From the NCBI RefSeq assembly GCF_031755915.1, contig NC_083386.1:8618001-8682000 (forward strand): a stretch of DNA of 64,000 nucleotides. The letters are read 5' to 3'. The translations under genes were made by a program, and so were the position numbers. Source of the stretch: Ziziphus jujuba (Eukaryota > Streptophyta > Magnoliopsida > Rosales > Rhamnaceae). This document shows, in pieces, positions 58,111 to 64,000 of the stretch (position 1 is the stretch's first letter; every line of letters begins with the position of its first letter). The notes under the pieces are model-generated. The model was not told the DNA's origin, made no database searches, and worked only from the letters and a program-made list of their open reading frames with translations.

Positions 58111-60984
58111 TTAGCTAGTTGATCCTTCTCGAATTCTATCCACAACTATTCTTAGGTCATCTACTGCAATATTTGGAATATGACAAACCTTGGCCCATTC
58201 CTTTCTGCGGCGCATTTTGAGTTTTGGACATATTCTGACGCTCAAATTCTGCAATGGTACTCTTGCCAGGAAGTTTGGCAATGTTTCTAAGTTATCACAG
58301 TAGCTAATGTTTAAGATCTGGAGCCGTGGCATTATTATTACAGTCGGATTCTGAAATTTCCACCTTTCAGGATTTGTGCCAACCCATTCCTTCCATTCAT
58401 CAAAGAAATGAAACTCGAGTTCTTTTAAGTTTGGAAACGAAACCACATTTGATGATTCCAAATAGTTGTCATGATCAACTGCTTCTATTCCCAAGAATTC
58501 AGGTCCCACCTTCACTACATTGCTCATATCTATCATTTTTAGTGATTCAAGACACGGTAATTTTCCCAAAGGGGGCAAAACCTCACAGCTACAAAATGCC
58601 AGGGACAACCTTCTCAAATTGTTTAGTGAGATCATCCAGCTGGGGAAAACAAGTCCCTCATATTGCTTGATCGTTAGATTTTGTATGTTGGGATGTGGGT
58701 TTAACTCTTGAAGCACTTTCTCATGGATTTCCATTGTACTTGTTCTGTTAGAAAAGTATAGTGCTAGGTGGAGGAGGCCTTTCTTGCTATGGAGCTGTGC
58801 TTGTTTAGCTTCATCCGCATGATTTGCTGCATCACCTAATCCGCGTATGTAAAGTTGATGAAGATTGTTCAAGTTTCTTAAGGCTCCTAAATTTGTTTCG
58901 TGATCATTTTTGGCATCATCATCTCCAAAACATTGGAATCCATTCAAAGTTTGAAGACAACTTAACCTTCCAATCTCTTTAGGCCACTGCATTAGATTAT
59001 AACTGTAGGAAGCATAAAGATGTCTCAAGTTGATCAGTTGTCCAACTGTCCCAGGTAATTTTTCGATATTAAGACAATGAACAAGTCTCAAGGTTTGCAG
59101 GTTCCACAACTTCCCCACAGAAGTAGGTAACTCCTTCAATCTTCTGTTATTTGATAAATTGAGATATCGCAAATGTACTAATTCACCTATAATCTCAGGA
59201 AGTTCTGTGTTGCAGCCAGTCAAATTTAAAGTTCTGAGATATTTCATATGTAGAAACTGATCATGGCCTATTGCGTCTATTCCTGAAACCACAAGGGTGT
59301 GCAAAGATCTCTCTTTCAAAATTGAAATAGGAACCTCGGCACTAGTAGTGCTGGAAGTTGCCATTGTCAAGTGGCGAATGTCTCCTCCATGTATCTGGTT
59401 GACATTTTCCATCTCTCTTATGGAATAATACTCATTCTTAGTAAGAAACTGAGCAAAATTATGCACTACATCATGCATCTTACATTGTAAAATATTCCTT
59501 TCCATGTCTTCTTCAAAATCTTGGAAAAAGGACCGCATTACCAAGCTGTTGAAGCACCCTAGTCCGGCTGCTTCCTTCTCCATGTTTTTCTTTGAATTAA
59601 AATAGCCTTGCGACATCCATTGTTGGATCAAATCATCTCTATCAATCAAAGCATCTTTAGGAAAGACAGCACAATATGAGAAACAGCGTTTCACCACAGA
59701 AGGCAAGTCGTAATAACTCAACAGCAATGGTGAGAAAAGCTTCATGTTAGTATCTTCCAAGTCCCATAGCTCACTCTCCAATACATCCTCCCACTCTTTT
59801 TTGGTAGTTTTGAAGTACATGTGACTTCCTAAAGTCTTTGCAGCAAGTGGTAGTCCATCACACTTGGCTGCAATTTTCCTACCAATTTCTTTAAAATTTT
59901 CTTCATCTGTCTTTTCCTTGCCCAAAAATGCTACTCGATTAAATAACCTCCAGCAGTCCTCTTCGGTCAGTCTTTTCAACTGAATCATATGAGCACCTTC
60001 TCCAATCCTCAAAGCAACATCTTTCTTTTGTGTGGTCACCAAAATTCGACTGCCAAATGCACCATGTCGTAGAGTTGCTTTTAGCGGTTCCCATTTTCGA
60101 TGGTCATAAGTCCATACATCATCCAGTACGAGAAGAAACTTCTTACCCTTAATTGACTCGAGAAGTTTCTGCATCAATGCTTCCAGCTCAACTAATCTGG
60201 TTTCTTCACCCATGAGTTGCTCAATTATTGCTTTAGCGATCTTGGTCTCATCAAAAGGATCTGAAACACACACCCATATTCCATTATCAAATTTACTCTT
60301 GATCTCATTGAAAGCTAATTGGGCAAGAGTGGTCTTCCCAATTCCTCCCATACCTACAATGGAAACGATGAGGTGGTCTCTCCTTTCTCGGCTGCTCTCG
60401 TAAAGCAACTTGTTTATGAGATTTTCCTTATCTTCATTGCGTCCTGTTACCTCAAATAGATTAATCATGGCGGTAGTGATTGGTCGGCTAGGTTCATCAG
60501 TTGCTCTCATAATGTCAAATTTGTACCTATCCCTTGTTGTGGCTATGTTATCGAGTTTTCCATTCAAGTCTTTTATCTTAGTGGCAATTTCAAGACGGAG
60601 ACCCGTCTGATTAACTTGTTTAGAAGGAAAACAGGGGAAGAGGAAGGATAAACATTCCTTCTTTTTAGTAACTACAACAGTTTGAACTCCATTTTCATCT
60701 TTCTCATTGATATTTGGTTGAAGAATGAGGATGCTCCACTCATCCAATACATCATCGATGTTGTAAGTTACGCCTTTGAGATCATCTAACCAGCGTTTTA
60801 CATTTTCCTCTTTCAGTTGTCTCTTTTCTGCATCGACTAGCACATCTCTAATGGCTTGGAGATTGTTTTGGAGGTTTTCAACTTCAGTCTCAACTCCCAT
60901 TACCAGTCTCATCTTTTCTTCAACCTTTTCGCGAATAATTGAAGCCAACTGATCAAGAAGTCCAGAAACCATTGCATCAGCCAT
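58111..60984 (-). CDS. CC-NBS-LRR (CNL) immune receptor, intact
   Basis: Intronless, 957 aa, start MADAMVSGLLDQLASIIREK. N-terminal coiled coil/Rx_N (about 1-160) with NIDDVLDEW. NB-ARC: P-loop GMGGIGKTTLAQ (211-222), RNBS-A-like FDNGIWVCVSDPFD, kinase-2 KKFLLVLDDVW (281-291), RNBS-B GSRILVTT (311-318), GLPL (377-380), CFSYCAVFPKDALIDRDDLI, and MHD at 503-505. LRRs occupy about 560-940 (ELVHLRYLNLSNNRRLKELP and similar). The Trp ending kinase-2 is typical of CNLs; the type resembles RGA-class resistance proteins. It is predicted to act in the cytosol as an ATP/ADP switch triggering defence. It is the only intact one of three local NLR copies. Confidence 0.96.
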   Translation of the reverse strand: MADAMVSGLLDQLASIIREKVEEKMRLVMGVETEVENLQNNLQAIRDVLVDAEKRQLKEENVKRWLDDLKGVTYNIDDVLDEWSILILQPNINEKDENGVQTVVVTKKKECLSFLFPCFPSKQVNQTGLRLEIATKIKDLNGKLDNIATTRDRYKFDIMRATDEPSRPITTAMINLFEVTGRNEDKENLINKLLYESSRERRDHLIVSIVGMGGIGKTTLAQLAFNEIKSKFDNGIWVCVSDPFDETKIAKAIIEQLMGEETRLVELEALMQKLLESIKGKKFLLVLDDVWTYDHRKWEPLKATLRHGAFGSRILVTTQKKDVALRIGEGAHMIQLKRLTEEDCWRLFNRVAFLGKEKTDEENFKEIGRKIAAKCDGLPLAAKTLGSHMYFKTTKKEWEDVLESELWDLEDTNMKLFSPLLLSYYDLPSVVKRCFSYCAVFPKDALIDRDDLIQQWMSQGYFNSKKNMEKEAAGLGCFNSLVMRSFFQDFEEDMERNILQCKMHDVVHNFAQFLTKNEYYSIREMENVNQIHGGDIRHLTMATSSTTSAEVPISILKERSLHTLVVSGIDAIGHDQFLHMKYLRTLNLTGCNTELPEIIGELVHLRYLNLSNNRRLKELPTSVGKLWNLQTLRLVHCLNIEKLPGTVGQLINLRHLYASYSYNLMQWPKEIGRLSCLQTLNGFQCFGDDDAKNDHETNLGALRNLNNLHQLYIRGLGDAANHADEAKQAQLHSKKGLLHLALYFSNRTSTMEIHEKVLQELNPHPNIQNLTIKQYEGLVFPSWMISLNNLRRLSLAFCSCEVLPPLGKLPCLESLKMIDMSNVVKVGPEFLGIEAVDHDNYLESSNVVSFPNLKELEFHFFDEWKEWVGTNPERWKFQNPTVIIMPRLQILNISYCDNLETLPNFLARVPLQNLSVRICPKLKMRRRKEWAKVCHIPNIAVDDLRIVVDRIREGSTS

Positions 60985-61210
60985 GCTTTTTTGCTTTGAG
61001 GTGTAAATTGAGTGAGAGTGAGATCAAAGTGAAGAAATTGATTGGAAAATGGAGAGAGAGATACTTGCACAGGATACTGGAAACTAAGGGATTGATATGA
61101 AATAACATAGTATAGACAAGGGTCTGATCTCCGGGAGGTAAGCCTCAATCCGTGATCCTCGTTCCATAAGTTTTATTTCGGTATATTACTCATGAATTTT
61201 GGTTAACTTT

Positions 61211-63458
61211 TGTGTTAAACCCCCCGGGTACCGATATTATTTATCCGAATAAAATATTAATTTATTTGAGTTGTGCAATATTGTTGTTCTAGGAACACGT
61301 GTGCATCGTGGAATTGATCTCATGGAGGATCTTGGGTTAATTGCGTGCTCGAGGTGAGTGACCCACCTTCAAAATTATTTTGGCATGTTAAAATATATAT
61401 ATTTTGTGTTAATTGGTTATTTGAAAAATATGTTTGATGTGTTGAATATTTAGTAAATTTATATTTTGAATTTTGATACCAAAATTGAATGGAATTAAAT
61501 ATTTGTGCATTCTAAAATATTTTGGTTTTAAGGAATTTAAGATTTTGGTAATTATTATCAAATTTCATTGATGGAATATTTCATAATTAAATATTTGATA
61601 AATATGTTTTATGTATTTGATATTAAGAGAATTTCTATATAGAATTATATTGCCAATTTATGATAATTTTTTTTTAATGTGTTTTGGTGGAAAAATATAT
61701 TTTGGGACTTAAGATTTATGGTTTAAAGTTTGATTTAAATTATTGTTAAGTTTAATGTTGGCGTTATGATAGTGATTTATATGAATTTAATTGCATTCGG
61801 ATTTGATATAGTTTTTAATATCATTTTTGGTACAGCTTGATTTTAAGGATTGAAGAAAAATATTTGTTTTAAAAGTATTATGCTTCAAAAATATTTTTAT
61901 GTATTTAAATATTATGGAATTGATTTATTTATAGTGAAATTGATGGATTTTAAAGTGATGGATTTATGATGAGGACTAAAGAAAAAATGTGGGACGGTGA
62001 ATTTGAAAAATAGTATGATTCCCATGGTGAGTTTTGGAAAAATGGTTATTTTTAAAAATAATATGATTATTTGTTTTAGACGCACTCATACATTACTAGT
62101 GGTCTGTACTGTGTATGTGGATGAGCGCGTAAGTTATAATGTTTCCTTTGAGTTGCCATCGGGCCGAGGATAGGCAAGTTTGATATTGGCCATAAGCTGC
62201 CCCCCTCCATGGCCTGGTTGACGGTTTAGGCAACGATGCTGTCAGGACGCCAAAGCGACCGTATGCAAATTTTTCTCTTTAGCCTCCCGTAGAATGGTGC
62301 TCAGGACGCTGGGTATCGTAGGGCATCACTGGTATATAGTGTGGTGCGTCAAGTATTATTTTTCTGATATAAATTTCAAATCCTAAAGTTTTAAAATCGT
62401 ATTTGAATTAAATGTATTTAACTTGTTTTATCACCTATTTACAATTAGTATTTTCTAAAATATATTTATTCATATTTTATGTTACTTATTATAAATTAAT
62501 ATTTTTAAAATGCATCTTGTCATAAAAATATTATATAGATTGGTTGAATATTTCAAAATGAATATTATAATATTTTTCAATCACTTATTTTACATGATTG
62601 TTTGTAATTATTTAAATTATATTTTTGATACTGTTTATTTTGATTTATTAAATCAAATTTTACGAATTAGATATTGAATTTCTCTTTTATGTTATATTCC
62701 TTTAATGCAAGTATTCGAAATTTATTTTATTATATTTCATTACATTTAAGTCGTATTTGAATTATTTAATTATTTATTAGATTAATTATTCCTTGATTTT
62801 TAAGGCATAAAAGATTGGGTTTTGCGAAAATATTTTAAAAGGAGAACCTTTCCAACGGAGTGAATGGTGAAAGTTTTGAGGAAAAATATTATTTTCAATT
62901 AATTATTTATTTACTTATTTATTCTTAATTAATCAAATGTATTATAATTATCGTTACTATTATAATTGTACAGTAGATAGGGTCACTCACTGAGATGATT
63001 AGCATCTCATATTTCTAAATTCCGTTCTCCTAGGTACAAGGATTGGGAGACGTTGATCGTCCGGGACGAGCCCGATGTCTCAGTTCATTATCGAAAGTCC
63101 AAGAAGCATTTCCTCATTTTTTCCTCTTCATCTTGTATTGCTTTTTTATCTGACATTGTATTAATTTTATATTTATTTGTATAATACTCTGTATACTGTA
63201 TTGGACACATTTTATTAAATACTGTATTAATTCCCTGTTATTATTTTAGAGTGCTGTAAATTTGTAGAAACAAATTATAGTAATGTGAGTGGAATAAGGT
63301 GGTGTATATAAAAGTGTGTTTTCAATACAGGAAAATTTTGGTAAGTCCAACCCTTAGGGGAGGTTTTGTTGGATTTTCCATTGAAGAATCCGGTAGGATT
63401 TTCCTGGAATCAGGGCTTGTCTAAGGTTCCAATGAGAAATTTTAGATGGGTCCTGACA
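61211..63458 (+). mobile_element. probable solo LTR of a Ty3/gypsy-type element
   Basis: A 2.25-kb non-coding block bounded by TGTGTTAAACCCCCC and GGGTCCTGACA (TG...CA ends). It carries features I associate with large plant gypsy LTRs: a GGTCACTCACTGAGAT stretch near 62980, then TAGGTACAAGGATTGGGAGA near 63031-63050, and a GC-richer block with TCAGGACGC repeats near 62160-62345. No internal coding region or partner LTR is in the window, and the flanking bases (ACTTT and ATAAT) do not match, so the ends are tentative. The body is AT-rich. It begins 227 bp upstream of the NLR start codon. Confidence 0.55.
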
Positions 63459-63724
63459 ATAATTTTAGACCTCTAACTTCTCTCTAATACAATATAGTAC
63501 ATATTGCATTAGTAGGATAAACTTTAAAATCATTCCTTCATGTCCAAGTATATGTAAACTCTGAGAGAAATGACTGTCTGGCTTGGAAGCAAGCCTTATT
63601 ACATTCATGAAAGCTAGCATTTGAAAATGCACACACATGCATAATTATATACATAGCATTTGAGGCTGGCTGTGAGAGCCTTATTATTATTTCACATACA
63701 CACATAATTATACTGTTTTGGTCA

Positions 63725-63937
63725 TCATGATGCAGAAGTAGGAACTTGAAGACCATCCAGAGTTATTATTCCCTCAAAGATTGGAGTAGGGCCATAGTGA
63801 CCCGTGACAACTGACTTGTATCCATAACCAGTGGCAGAGAAAGTTTTGAAGTCACTTTTCTCCATTGTGTTCAAAATTGTACGCCAATTCCCTTTCTCAT
63901 CCATAAAGTGGAAAAGCTCTTGGATTTCAGTATACAC
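63725..63937 (-). CDS. 3'-terminal exon of an unrecognised gene
   Basis: Final coding exon of a - strand gene whose upstream part lies beyond the window. The acceptor ATTGCAG precedes GTGTATACTGAAATC at 63937, and the exon reads VYTEIQELFHFMDEKGNWRT and onward for 70 residues to TGA at 63725-63727, ending GLQVPTSAS. The composition looks like real protein (balanced, aromatic-rich), and the splice site fits, but I do not recognise the family. 63459-63724 would be its 3' UTR and flank. Confidence 0.55.
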   Translation of the reverse strand: MYTEIQELFHFMDEKGNWRTILNTMEKSDFKTFSATGYGYKSVVTGHYGPTPIFEGIITLDGLQVPTSAS

Positions 63938-64000
63938 CTGCAATTATACACATGTATACAATATCACAAATGATGAATGGTTGTTAAATTAATGTCGCAA

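Noticed and set aside
1..64000. CRISPR array, prophage, operon or other prokaryote-type system
   Set aside because: The sequence is plainly plant nuclear: introns, retrotransposons and eukaryotic families, with no regular direct-repeat and spacer array.

Overview
The window is nuclear DNA from a eudicot plant, probably a woody rosid (the lineage guess is weak). The evidence is long AT-rich intergenic DNA, GT-AG introns, Ty1/copia and Ty3/gypsy-type retroelements, and typical plant families: DC1 zinc-finger proteins, a plastid BASS transporter, plant mTERFs and a CC-NBS-LRR receptor. There is no bacterial, CRISPR, rRNA or convincing tRNA feature.

Layout. (1) 1-25.7 kb and 30.3-38.3 kb hold four paralogous alpha/beta-hydrolase genes of about 346-349 aa, two on + and two on -. 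Each has four coding exons. The three with visible 5' ends also share a conserved non-coding leader exon. The first two are each followed by a DC1-domain gene on the opposite strand, so [hydrolase + DC1] is a tandem duplication unit. The first DC1 gene is a pseudogene and the second has one 1-bp frameshift. (2) 3.4-12.4 kb is a rearranged retrotransposon zone. It contains a sense copia fragment, an inverted copia fragment, and a 5'-LTR-less copia element. All three lie between two near-identical 1.3-kb copies of the same DC1 flank, one with an empty and one with a filled insertion site. This is either a real complex rearrangement or two haplotypes joined in assembly. (3) 31.6-37.3 kb is a complete, recently inserted copia element (LTRs, PBS, PPT, 5-bp target duplication AATTT). 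It sits in intron 2 of the fourth hydrolase, in the sense direction, and two in-frame stops disable its polyprotein. (4) 40.7-47.1 kb is a 14-exon BASS4-like plastid Na+/metabolite symporter gene. It is head-to-head, 242 bp apart, with an intronless mTERF gene. (5) 47.3-61 kb is a tandem mTERF/NLR cluster: two intact mTERF genes, one broken mTERF, one mTERF fragment, two NLR pseudogene fragments, and one intact 957-aa CC-NBS-LRR gene. Repeated spacers show that mTERF and NLR sequences were duplicated together. A small TRIM-type retroelement lies in the last spacer. (6) 61.2-63.5 kb looks like a solo LTR of a Ty3/gypsy element about 0.2 kb upstream of the NLR start. (7) The last 0.3 kb holds the 3' exon of an unrecognised - strand gene.

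The genes do not form one pathway. The themes are local tandem duplication of enzyme, zinc-finger, organelle-factor and immune-receptor genes, and repeated retroelement insertion among them. I found no convincing undescribed molecular system. The strongest leads are the empty/filled-site rearrangement, the altered oxyanion motif in hydrolase 3, the clustered ACGT motifs in the copia leader, and the mTERF-NLR co-duplication.
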